The position numbers and the translations under genes were made by a program. From Stutzerimonas nosocomialis (GTDB lineage Bacteria; Pseudomonadota; Gammaproteobacteria; Pseudomonadales; Pseudomonadaceae): 64,000 nucleotides of DNA. Numbering within the stretch: the first letter of the stretch is position 1; the number at the start of each line of letters is the position of its first letter. The notes below the pieces were generated by a model. It was not told where the DNA came from, made no database searches, and saw nothing but the letters and a program-made list of their open reading frames with translations. The stretch lies in the NCBI RefSeq assembly GCF_005876855.1, contig NZ_QLAE01000004.1:1-64000 (forward strand), given 5' to 3'. Below are positions 36,093 to 43,704 of the stretch, piece by piece.

Positions 36093-36977
36093 ATGGCCGA
36101 GACGCTACTTGAAATTGTTCGCCGCCATACCGAAGGCGCGTGTGCACGTGACGGTGTTGCATCTACCGCTTGCGGGCTTATTGCTATTCGCAAAACCGCG
36201 ACTACTTCATTGGAGCATACGCTGCCACGGCCGCTGTTGTGCCTGGTGCTGCAGGGCAGCAAGCGCGTTTCCATTGGTAACCAGCAGCTGGATTACGCTG
36301 CTGGCGACTCCATGCTGATCACAGCCAACCAGCCAATGGTCAGCCAGATCATGCAGGCGAGTGCGAGCACGCCTTATCTGTCGCTCGCACTTGATCTGGA
36401 CCTTTGCATAATCGCCGATCTGGTGCTGGAAATGCAGGCGCAGGCGTTAAGCGTCAAACCTCATGAACATACTTCAACATCCGAGCAAGTCGCCGACACC
36501 GCGTTGCGCTTGATGCAGCTGCTTGACCGTCCGGCCGCATTGGCCCTGCTACATCAGCAATTGCTGCGCGAAATCCACTACTGGCTACTCACGGGTATGC
36601 ACGGCGCAGCGATACGCCAACTCGGCACGCCTGACAGTCATGTTCATCGCATAGCCCGCTCCGTTGCGGTACTGCGAGCCGAGTACGCCAACGCGCTGCC
36701 GGCCGAACGGCTGGCTGCCGTGGCGGGTATGAGCCGCTCTTCGTTTCACCAACATTTCAGGGCAGTCACTTCACTCACACCGTTGCAATTCCAGAAGCAA
36801 TTACGATTGATCGAGGCACGGCGCTTGATCGTGTCTGAAGGCAGGTCATCCAGTAGCGCAGCGTTCGAGGTTGGTTATGAAGGCGCTTCACACTTTGCAA
36901 GAGACTACCTACGCATGTTTGGCATATTGCCTGGCAAGGATCGGCTAGAAACCAGCAGACCGCGTCGCCAGAAATAA
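36093..36977 (+). CDS. AraC-family regulator (AraC_N / YqhC-like)
   Basis: A 294-residue regulator: N-terminal AraC_N arm (TSLEHTLPRPLLCLVLQGSKRV, DYAAGDSMLITANQPMVSQI) and C-terminal helix-turn-helix pair (about 190-285, LAAVAGMSRSSFHQHFRAVTSLTPLQFQKQLRLIEARRLI). Members control divergent oxidoreductase or monooxygenase genes, here the ABM-domain gene. ATG 36093 with AGGATCAGGT upstream is preferred to ATG 36078. Confidence 0.87.
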   Translation: MAETLLEIVRRHTEGACARDGVASTACGLIAIRKTATTSLEHTLPRPLLCLVLQGSKRVSIGNQQLDYAAGDSMLITANQPMVSQIMQASASTPYLSLALDLDLCIIADLVLEMQAQALSVKPHEHTSTSEQVADTALRLMQLLDRPAALALLHQQLLREIHYWLLTGMHGAAIRQLGTPDSHVHRIARSVAVLRAEYANALPAERLAAVAGMSRSSFHQHFRAVTSLTPLQFQKQLRLIEARRLIVSEGRSSSSAAFEVGYEGASHFARDYLRMFGILPGKDRLETSRPRRQK

Positions 36978-37043
36978 CGCCAATTGTCGCTAGATGCGGG
37001 AAGGATGCCCCGCCATCTGCCGCTCTTGCCGATAGCCGTGACA

Positions 37044-37070
37044 GTCAGCTATCGGCCAGGAACGGACATT
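37044..37070 (-). repeat. Dispersed motif copy (minus strand)
   Basis: Reading the minus strand, TGTCCGTTCCTGGCCGATAG matches the motif at 20357-20383 and near the recombinase. It lies between the AraC and esterase genes. Confidence 0.55.
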
Positions 37071-37098
37071 CGAGATCGGATCGCTGCGCGTCCAGGCG

Positions 37099-37953
37099 TC
37101 AGAAACGCCGGGTAGTGAGCAACTCCTCCAGCACCCGCCCGGGCACCCGGAACGGTATCGACATGTGATCCTCACCCGCTTCGACCTGGAAGTCGCTGCG
37201 CAGGCCGTACTGCGAGAGGTTTTGCAGGCGTATCTGCAGGGCGCGCACATCCTGGATTTCCTGGGGCATTTCGCGGTCGCCGACCAGCATCGTCAGGCTG
37301 CTGTGGGTCAGATTCAGCGCTCCGGCATGGGCCTGTCGGGTGAACGTGCGTTCGTGTTCCAGCAGATAGCGGTCACGCCACCACAGGCTCGGGCTGATCG
37401 CGACCACGTGCTGGAACAGCGCCGGTCGGGTGAACAGCGCGTAGACGCCGAACATGCCTCCGAAGGACCAGCCGACCAGGCTGCGCTGGTCCTGGTCGAC
37501 CTTGAAGCGCTCGTTGACCTCGGGCATCAGGCGTTTCTCGATGAAGTCGAGGAACAGGTCCTGCCCACCCTGCGGCGGGTCGTTGCGCTCCGGCAGCTGC
37601 GGTGGCGAGAGGTCGAAGGCGCGGCGGTCGTAGTCGTATGGCGTGTCGCTCGGGTAGCCGATGGCGACCATGATCGACTTCCTGAAGCGGTCCTGCGCCC
37701 GCTTGGCGGCGTGAAAGGCCGGAAAGAAGGCATTGCCATCGACGATGTAGATCACCGGATAGCCGCCGGTATACGGCACGTCGCCTTCCGGCAGGCTGAT
37801 CATGATGCGGTACTCGCGCCCTTGCGCACTCGTCATCATCCATTGCTCGGTACCGTCCAGCGTCACCGGTTCGGCCTGGGCAACCGACAGGCCGCCGAGC
37901 AGACCGAAGCCCAGTACCGTCGCTGCCGCGCGCAGCCAGCTCACGCCGATCAC
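37099..37953 (-). CDS. Periplasmic alpha/beta esterase (IroE/BesA-like)
   Basis: A 284-residue exported hydrolase: signal peptide to about residue 27 (LGGLSVAQA before EPV), then a PF00756-type esterase fold. The nucleophile elbow is VGWSFGGMFG and the catalytic histidine is in AGEDHMSIPF. IroE- and BesA-type enzymes cleave or trim ferric siderophores. Its start overlaps the end of the TonB receptor gene (ATGA at 37950), linking it to siderophore use. The preferred siderophore is unknown. Confidence 0.85.
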   Translation of the reverse strand: MIGVSWLRAAATVLGFGLLGGLSVAQAEPVTLDGTEQWMMTSAQGREYRIMISLPEGDVPYTGGYPVIYIVDGNAFFPAFHAAKRAQDRFRKSIMVAIGYPSDTPYDYDRRAFDLSPPQLPERNDPPQGGQDLFLDFIEKRLMPEVNERFKVDQDQRSLVGWSFGGMFGVYALFTRPALFQHVVAISPSLWWRDRYLLEHERTFTRQAHAGALNLTHSSLTMLVGDREMPQEIQDVRALQIRLQNLSQYGLRSDFQVEAGEDHMSIPFRVPGRVLEELLTTRRF

Positions 37954-40337
37954 CAGCGGTAGCTCAGGCTGGTGATCACGCTGCGCGCCTCACCGCGATA
38001 GCAGTAGCCGTCCTGGCAGTTGATGTAGCGCTTGTCGGTGAGATTGCGCGCGTTGAGCGCCAGGCGGACGCCGTCCATTGCGCCGCCGAAGTCGTAGTGC
38101 ACACCGGCGTCGACCAGGGTATAGCCCTCGTTCTTCACCGCATTGGCGCCGTCGCCATAGGTGCTGCCGGTATAGCGCGCGCCGCCGGATACGCCGAGCC
38201 CCAGGGGCAGGCGGTAGTCCAGCCACAGCGAGGCCAGATGGCGCGGGACGTTCTTCGGTGCCTTGCCCTTGAAGTCGCTGTCCTTGGTGACCTCGGCATC
38301 GTTGAAGCTGTAGCTGGCCACCATCCGCAGGCGATCGCTCAGATCGGACACGGCCTCCAGTTCCATCCCGCGGGAAACCTGCTCGCCGGTCTGCACGCTG
38401 AAGCCGAGATTGCTCCGGTCGCGAGTCTGCACATTGGTTTGCGTCAGGTGGTAGAGCGAGGCGGTCAACAGGGTGCTGCTCCCCGGCGGCTGATACTTCA
38501 GGCCGACTTCGTACTGCTCGCCTTCTGAGGGTTTGAACGGGCTGCCACTCGCGTCGGTACCGCTCTCCGGCAGGAACGAGGTCGCGTAGCTGGCATAGGG
38601 CGCCAGGCCATTGTCGAACAGATAGAGCGCACCGATCTGGCCGGTGGTCGCCGATTCGCTGTCCTTGGTGTTGCCTGCATTGCCGCCGAGGTTGTCGTCA
38701 AAACGTACGTGTACCCAGTCGCGGCGCAGCCCGGCGGACAGCCGCCAGCGGTCGAGCTCGATCTGGTCCTGCAGATAGACGCCGCTGCGATGCTCCAGGC
38801 CGTCCCGGTCCATCAACGGGGTGCCTGGACGGGCGACGGGCTGGTGATAATCCGGGGCGTAGAGATCGATGGAGGGACCGGGACCGGTGGCGTACAGCAG
38901 GGCGGTATCGATCCAGGCGTAATCGAAACCCGTGACCAGGGTGTGGCGCAGGTCGCCCGTGTCGAAGCGGCTGACCAGTCGCGTGTCGGTAGTCAACGAC
39001 TCCAGGTCTTCGTAGAGCCCCACCGCGTAGCGCTCGAGCGTGCGGCCATTGGTGAGCGTGGTGGGTTGCAGGTACTGGTTGGTGGTATCTACCTGGCCGT
39101 AGCGCAGGTTCTGCTGGAGGGTGAAGGTCTCGTTGAGGACATGTTCGAACTCGTAGCCAAGCGTCCATTGACGTTGCTCGAGCTTGTCGAAGTATTCGTC
39201 GCCCTGCCAGAAGTCGGTCAGGCGATTGCCGTCGTGATACAGCATGGGCGAGGCGGCCGTCTCGCGCTCCTGGTACTGGGCCAGCAGCGTCAGACGGGTA
39301 TCGGGGTCGATCTGCCAGGTCAGCGAGGGCGCCAGCAGGCGGGAGTCGTTGTTCATCTGCTCGATCGAATGCTCCGCATCGCGGAACAGGCCGACCGCGC
39401 GCACCAGCACGTCGCCGTCTTCATCCAGCTGGCCGCCCAGGTCGAACTGCGCCTGGCGGTGATCGTGGTTACCGGCCTGCACCTGCACCTCGTTCTTCGC
39501 CAGCAGGCTGGGACGCTTGCTCACGCGGTTGACCATCCCGCCCGGGCTGATCTGCCCGTAGAGCACCGATGCCGGCCCCTTGAGCACCTCGATGCGTTCC
39601 AGGTTGTAGGCCTCGGTGGAGTAAAGCGCCAGCATGCCGCTGTAGGGCTGGCGCAGCCCATCCAGGAAGTCGGCAGACATGGTGGTGTCGAAACCCCGCA
39701 CCTGGATCATGTCGAAACGCGGGTCCAGCCCCGAGCTGCCAACCCGCACGCCGGCGCTGTAGGCGACGGCATCCTCGACCTTGTTCACCTTGCGATCGGC
39801 GATCTGTTCAGCGGTCACCACGCTGACGCTCTGTGCGGTTTCGAGAATCGGCCGGTCGCTCTTGGTGGCCGTGCTGGCGTTGCCGGCGAAGTAACCCGGA
39901 ACCGGCGCGAAGGCGCTCTGTAACATCGGCGCTTCGATGATGGTGGGTTCCAGCTCATAGCGGGTTTCGGTCGCGCCGGGCCGCACCACATAGCCCGATG
40001 GCGTCTTGTCGGCAACCAGACCGCTGCCGGCCAACAGCGACGTCAACCCGTCCTCAAGCGAACCGCCGCCCACCAGGCCCGGGCTGCTCAAGCCGCGCAC
40101 CGCCTGTGGAGAATACGACAGCGTGATGCCGGCGCGTTCGGCGAACAGGCTGAGCGCCTGCTCCATCGGGCCGGCCGGGATGCTCGGGGCGGCAACCGCA
40201 GCGGCCGGGGACGCAGCCTGCGCCGTCAGGCTCGCCGCGCCGCCGATCAAGGCCAGAGCCAGGCAGATGGCGCCTGGCAAGGTGCGGGGTTGTAGTTGAA
40301 ACGGCAGGAAGCTGGCAGAACGCATGACGGTATCCAT
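37950..40337 (-). CDS. TonB-dependent siderophore receptor with N-terminal signalling domain
   Basis: Outer-membrane transducer receptor of 795 residues. It has a signal peptide (about 1-41), an STN signalling domain (about 52-110, IPAGPMEQALSLFAERAGITLSY), a plug with a KGPASVLYGQISPGG motif, and a 22-strand barrel ending in SLSYRW with the terminal aromatic. The STN domain and adjacent fecR/fecI genes indicate surface signalling: ligand binding triggers FecR, then the sigma factor. The ATG at 40337 is the first in frame after the FecR gene; the open frame before it overlaps fecR and is not used. It likely takes up a ferric siderophore, possibly an ester-containing one in view of the coupled esterase. 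Confidence 0.93.
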   Translation of the reverse strand: MDTVMRSASFLPFQLQPRTLPGAICLALALIGGAASLTAQAASPAAAVAAPSIPAGPMEQALSLFAERAGITLSYSPQAVRGLSSPGLVGGGSLEDGLTSLLAGSGLVADKTPSGYVVRPGATETRYELEPTIIEAPMLQSAFAPVPGYFAGNASTATKSDRPILETAQSVSVVTAEQIADRKVNKVEDAVAYSAGVRVGSSGLDPRFDMIQVRGFDTTMSADFLDGLRQPYSGMLALYSTEAYNLERIEVLKGPASVLYGQISPGGMVNRVSKRPSLLAKNEVQVQAGNHDHRQAQFDLGGQLDEDGDVLVRAVGLFRDAEHSIEQMNNDSRLLAPSLTWQIDPDTRLTLLAQYQERETAASPMLYHDGNRLTDFWQGDEYFDKLEQRQWTLGYEFEHVLNETFTLQQNLRYGQVDTTNQYLQPTTLTNGRTLERYAVGLYEDLESLTTDTRLVSRFDTGDLRHTLVTGFDYAWIDTALLYATGPGPSIDLYAPDYHQPVARPGTPLMDRDGLEHRSGVYLQDQIELDRWRLSAGLRRDWVHVRFDDNLGGNAGNTKDSESATTGQIGALYLFDNGLAPYASYATSFLPESGTDASGSPFKPSEGEQYEVGLKYQPPGSSTLLTASLYHLTQTNVQTRDRSNLGFSVQTGEQVSRGMELEAVSDLSDRLRMVASYSFNDAEVTKDSDFKGKAPKNVPRHLASLWLDYRLPLGLGVSGGARYTGSTYGDGANAVKNEGYTLVDAGVHYDFGGAMDGVRLALNARNLTDKRYINCQDGYCYRGEARSVITSLSYRW

Positions 40338-40461
40338 TGGGGACTGATCTTCCCTAACCGGATGAGCCCCGAAAGTCCGACAAAAAAAGCAGCATGAGCT
40401 GCCACTCGGCTGACCGCCCCCAAGCGCCGCCCGCCGCAGTGCCTTTCGCGTGGTCGTTGTT

Positions 40462-41385
40462 TCAGGCTGGAACGATGCGTACCCACCAGCGCGAGCGCTC
40501 GACGACCCGGACGGGCAGCAGGTGCGTGATGTTCTGCAACATCGCCGCGGGCTCGTCCAGACGGAATACGCCGGAAAGACGCAGGTCAGCCACCGCCGGG
40601 TCGCATCCCAGCCAGCCCTGGCGATAGCGCCCCGCCTCGGCCAGGAAGTCGGCGAGGCGGATGTCGTGGACCACCAGCAGGCCGCGCGCCCAGGCAAATG
40701 GGTCGATCGAAGGCTTGCCTAGCAGCGTCATGGCCACCGCCGAAACACCCAGCCCTTCACCGGCACGCAACCAGTGTTGTCCGAGCCTGGAGGAAACCAG
40801 CGCTTCGCCGCGCTCGACACGGATCTCGCTGTAGTCGTCACGCTCACGCAGCAGCACCCGCGCCTGATGCCCCTCGCAGTCGGCGAATCGGCAGCGCACG
40901 CGCCACTTGGCTCCATCGACCAGCACCTCGCCGGTACGCAGCAGCAAGTCCCGGCCTTGTACATCCACGGCGCTCGCGGTGTTGAGCAACACCTGCGTGT
41001 CATCTCCCAGGCCTACGCGACGACGTTCACCGGTGGTGGTGGCAAAGTCGGAATGCCAGGCTGGCGGTGCATGGGTCGCCAACAGCGTCGCGCTTCCCGC
41101 CACCAGGCCAAGGCCAAGCAGCTTCAGCGTACGCCGGCGACTCAGATCGGCCTCGGCGCGTTGCAACAGGGGGATGGTGTGCGCGGCGTCGGGCAGCGGG
41201 CTGGCCTGGAACACCCCGCCCATCTGCTGCAAACGTTGCCAGGCCACTTGATGTCGCGCGTCGTCACGCAGCCACTTCTCGAACTGCCGATGCAGCTCGG
41301 CATCCCCGGCATTGCCACGCAGGCGCATCTGCCACTCGATCGCCGTACGCACAATGGACTCGGGCAGACGCTCGACCGTGCTCAT
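40462..41385 (-). CDS. FecR-type anti-sigma/transmembrane signal transducer
   Basis: A 307-residue FecR protein: an N-terminal cytoplasmic region with a DUF4880-like segment (WQMRLRGNAGDAELHRQFEKWLRDDARHQVAWQRLQQM), one membrane helix (about 86-105, TLKLLGLGLVAGSATLLATHAP) and a periplasmic FecR domain (RRRVGLGDDTQVLLNTASAVDV). It receives a signal from the STN domain of the next gene's receptor and controls the sigma factor. Its ATG overlaps the fecI stop (ATGA). Confidence 0.92.
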   Translation of the reverse strand: MSTVERLPESIVRTAIEWQMRLRGNAGDAELHRQFEKWLRDDARHQVAWQRLQQMGGVFQASPLPDAAHTIPLLQRAEADLSRRRTLKLLGLGLVAGSATLLATHAPPAWHSDFATTTGERRRVGLGDDTQVLLNTASAVDVQGRDLLLRTGEVLVDGAKWRVRCRFADCEGHQARVLLRERDDYSEIRVERGEALVSSRLGQHWLRAGEGLGVSAVAMTLLGKPSIDPFAWARGLLVVHDIRLADFLAEAGRYRQGWLGCDPAVADLRLSGVFRLDEPAAMLQNITHLLPVRVVERSRWWVRIVPA

Positions 41386-41894
41386 TGCTCGTAACAAACG
41401 CGATAGCAGTGCAACAGGGCGGCGGCCACATGGCGCTCGACGGTGCGGCTGGAAACGCCCAGCTCCAGCGCGATCTGGACATGGGTCAGGCCGCCGAGCT
41501 GATACAGGAGGAAGGCTTCGCGCACGGCCGGCTTGAGGCCATCGAGCAGCTGCGCGATGCGCTCCAGACACCGCAGCGCCTCATCGCGAACATCCGGCGA
41601 GGGATAACTGGATTCGGGCAACTGCGCCAGCGCCTCGAGGTAGGCACGCTCCAGCGCATCACGTCGCCAGTGGTCGATCACCAGACCGCGGGCGATTCGC
41701 GCTAGCAAGGCACGAGGCGCGCGGTCGCTGATCGGCTTGCCACGCACCAGCAAACGCAGAAAGGTGTCCTGGGTCAGATCCGCCGCCTGCTGCGAACAGC
41801 CGACCGAACGCCGCAGCCAGCCCTGCAGCCAGCCGTGGTGCATGCCGTACAGTTCATCGAGAGAAACGACCGAATCCCGTTCATGTAGCGACAT
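41382..41894 (-). CDS. FecI-type ECF sigma factor
   Basis: A 170-residue iron-starvation sigma factor: region 2 (LDELYGMHHGWLQGWLRRSVGCSQQAADLTQDTFLRLL) and region 4 (LKPAVREAFLLYQLGGLTHVQIALELGVSSRTVERHVAAAL). It heads the fecI-fecR-receptor-esterase unit on the minus strand and should direct transcription of the receptor. A weak Fur-box candidate lies about 65 bp upstream. Confidence 0.94.
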   Translation of the reverse strand: MSLHERDSVVSLDELYGMHHGWLQGWLRRSVGCSQQAADLTQDTFLRLLVRGKPISDRAPRALLARIARGLVIDHWRRDALERAYLEALAQLPESSYPSPDVRDEALRCLERIAQLLDGLKPAVREAFLLYQLGGLTHVQIALELGVSSRTVERHVAAALLHCYRVCYEQ

Positions 41895-41956
41895 GGCTCG
41901 CTCCGGACCCAGAGTGCGAAAACGCCATGGATGAGCACGGCGACCGCGCGCACCTT

Positions 41957-41977
41957 AATCGCGAATCATTCCCATTA
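41957..41977 (-). promoter_or_regulatory. Candidate Fur box upstream of fecI
   Basis: The minus strand reads TAATGGGAATGATTCGCGATT, which matches part of the Fur consensus of repeated NAT-A/T-AT hexamers but with several mismatches. FecI genes are usually Fur-repressed, so the position is apt; the match is weak. Confidence 0.35.
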
Positions 41978-42074
41978 CAAGCCTTCCGGCCATACAGGTC
42001 GCGAGCGCCGTACCAAGAGGTCGCCCGGCCGGCGTGCGGCAAGCGCGCCCGGTGCTCCGCCCCGCACGGAGCGC

Positions 42075-42917
42075 CTAGCGGCGAGATTCCTGACGCAGCA
42101 TCTCCTTCAGTTCGGCGATTTCGCCGCGCAGCGAGCGGACCTCGTCGTGCAGGTCGGTTTCGATGTGATCCCGCGCGGCGTCGATGCTCGACTGCGTGGC
42201 TTCGCGGTCCGCCTCGGTCACCGTCTGCATGGCATTGACGATGATCGCGATGAAGAGGTTCAGCATGGTGAAGGTGGCGATCAGGATGAACGGGATGAAG
42301 AACACCCAGGCATAGGGGAAGACCTCCATCACCGGGCGCACGATACCCATCGACCAGCTTTCCAGCGTCATCACCTGGAACAGCGTGTACACCGAACGAC
42401 CGAGGGTGCCGAACCACTCGGGGAACTCGGCCGAGAACAGCCCGGTCGCGATCACCGCCGACACGTAGAACACCAGCCCCAGGACCATCGCGATCGAGCC
42501 CAGGCCGGGAATCGCGGACAACAGCGCGCTGACCACGCGACGCATCGACGGCACCATGGTCACCATTCGCATCACCCGCAGCACACGCAGCGCCCGCAGG
42601 ATGCTGAGCTGGCCACTGGCAGGCACCAGGGCGATGGCGACGACCGCGAAGTCGAACAGACTCCAGGGATCGCGGAAGAAACCCGCGCGATGCACGTAGA
42701 TGCGCGCCGTGATTTCGGCCACGAAGACCGCCAGGATGATCGTATCGAGCAGATGAAGCATCCCGCCCCAGCGATCGACCACCGAAGCGGAGGTCTGCAT
42801 GCCGAGGATGACCGCGTTGATCACGATCAACAGCAAAATGGTCCGCTGAACGGCCAGGCGCTCGATGAACTGTCCCAGGCGACTGCGCGTACCCGTGTCT
42901 GGCTTTACTACCTGCAT
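42075..42917 (-). CDS. Voltage-gated sodium channel homologue (BacNav)
   Basis: Single-domain six-helix ion channel of 280 residues. The S4 voltage sensor carries arginines every third residue (Arg108, Arg111, Arg114, Arg117), the pore has the TLESWSM selectivity filter (184-190) as in NaChBac-type sodium channels, and a charged C-terminal coiled coil (about 236-280) supports tetramer formation. In other bacteria the channel serves pH or sodium homeostasis and motility. It stands alone between fecI and the bacteriocin operon. ATG 42917 is used. Confidence 0.92.
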   Translation of the reverse strand: MQVVKPDTGTRSRLGQFIERLAVQRTILLLIVINAVILGMQTSASVVDRWGGMLHLLDTIILAVFVAEITARIYVHRAGFFRDPWSLFDFAVVAIALVPASGQLSILRALRVLRVMRMVTMVPSMRRVVSALLSAIPGLGSIAMVLGLVFYVSAVIATGLFSAEFPEWFGTLGRSVYTLFQVMTLESWSMGIVRPVMEVFPYAWVFFIPFILIATFTMLNLFIAIIVNAMQTVTEADREATQSSIDAARDHIETDLHDEVRSLRGEIAELKEMLRQESRR

Positions 42918-43221
42918 GGTGCCTACCCGTTTCTGACTGACGTTGCCCCGGCGCCGCACGGCTTGCGCCCGCGCACCGAATTCTCGCGGGCGCGAGTATG
43001 GCGTTGCGGGGCGGACGGGGGAAGAGATGGCATTTGGTGGTCAGAGCGTCTGCCATGAGCCTTAACAGTGCCTGGCGAAGGATGAGATGTACGCTCTGAG
43101 TGGAGTAACAACGGCCCCGGACAGCCCGGGCGGCAGGCTCGTCGGGCTCATGGCCAGCTAGCCAGGCCGGCGCTTTCGAAGCGGGTGGTGCAGTGGGCCG
43201 GAAGTAATTTGACTCACAAAA

Positions 43222-43262
43222 AAAAGGGGCAGATCTGTTCTTAAGACAAATCTGCTCCTTTT
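43222..43262. repeat. Long hairpin (REP-like), arm AAAAGGGGCAGAT
   Basis: Arms of about 17 bp with one G-T pair and one mismatch, around TTAAG. The arm sequence resembles GGGG(A)CAG hairpins dispersed in gamma-proteobacterial intergenic DNA. Two relatives occur in the window (43412-43447, 49296-49322). Confidence 0.65.
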
Positions 43263-43411
43263 GCTTCCCTGAGATCCTACGGCAATACGTTTTCGTACGG
43301 CCTAAACCGGGTTGGTATCGGCAAAGGCAGGTTGCCCGTTAGCACGGCACCACTCTTTAATAGCCCCCTCTGGTAATCGTCCGCGAGCTTCCGGGTAAAA
43401 CAGCCAAGCAG

Positions 43412-43447
43412 AAAAGGGACAGGCTCGAATAAAGCCTGCCCCCTTAT
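43412..43447 (-). terminator. Terminator hairpin after the bacteriocin immunity gene
   Basis: On the minus strand a stem containing CAGGCT/AGCCTG extends to GGG/CCC and ends in TTTT, three bases beyond the immunity-gene stop. It doubles as a member of the GGGRCAG hairpin group. Confidence 0.65.
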
Positions 43448-43449
43448 CT

Positions 43450-43704
43450 TTAGGACTTGAAGCCCGGCAGGCCTTGGTTAGCGCGCCACTGTTTGACAGC
43501 TTGCAAGACGCCCTCAGGGCTGTCGTCGGCGCCGCTGTTGGGGTAGTAAATCAAATCAGAGCCATCCGGATGCCCAGTCACTACGATAAAATGCTCAAGC
43601 AACTCATCTTGACGCTCTTCACTACCTTTCGCGTCGAATATCTCAGTAATAAGATGTAGAAACTCAGCCTCAGTGTATTCCGGCAGGCTTTTGAAAGGAC
43701 TCAT
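43450..43704 (-). CDS. Colicin E2/E9-type DNase immunity protein
   Basis: An 84-residue acidic immunity protein that binds and blocks the DNase domain of the partner bacteriocin. It shows the family pattern: TEAEFLHLITEIFDA helix, LLEHFIVVTGHPDGSDLIYYP (the conserved Tyr-Tyr that contacts the nuclease) and DDSPEGVLQAVKQWRANQGLPGFK. The ATG overlaps the bacteriocin stop (ATGA), ensuring co-production. Confidence 0.95.
   Translation of the reverse strand: MSPFKSLPEYTEAEFLHLITEIFDAKGSEERQDELLEHFIVVTGHPDGSDLIYYPNSGADDSPEGVLQAVKQWRANQGLPGFKS

Larger units (their letters stand above)
42918..43449. other. Intergenic region with two hairpins, 532 bp
   Basis: No gene was found. It contains two large hairpins (43222-43262 and 43412-43447) with related AAAAGGG(G/A)CAG arms. 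GC content falls towards the bacteriocin genes. Confidence 0.5.

Noticed and set aside
38709-39923. Plus-strand open frame inside the FecI-linked receptor gene
   Set aside because: Antisense shadow of the receptor; no start signals or homology.
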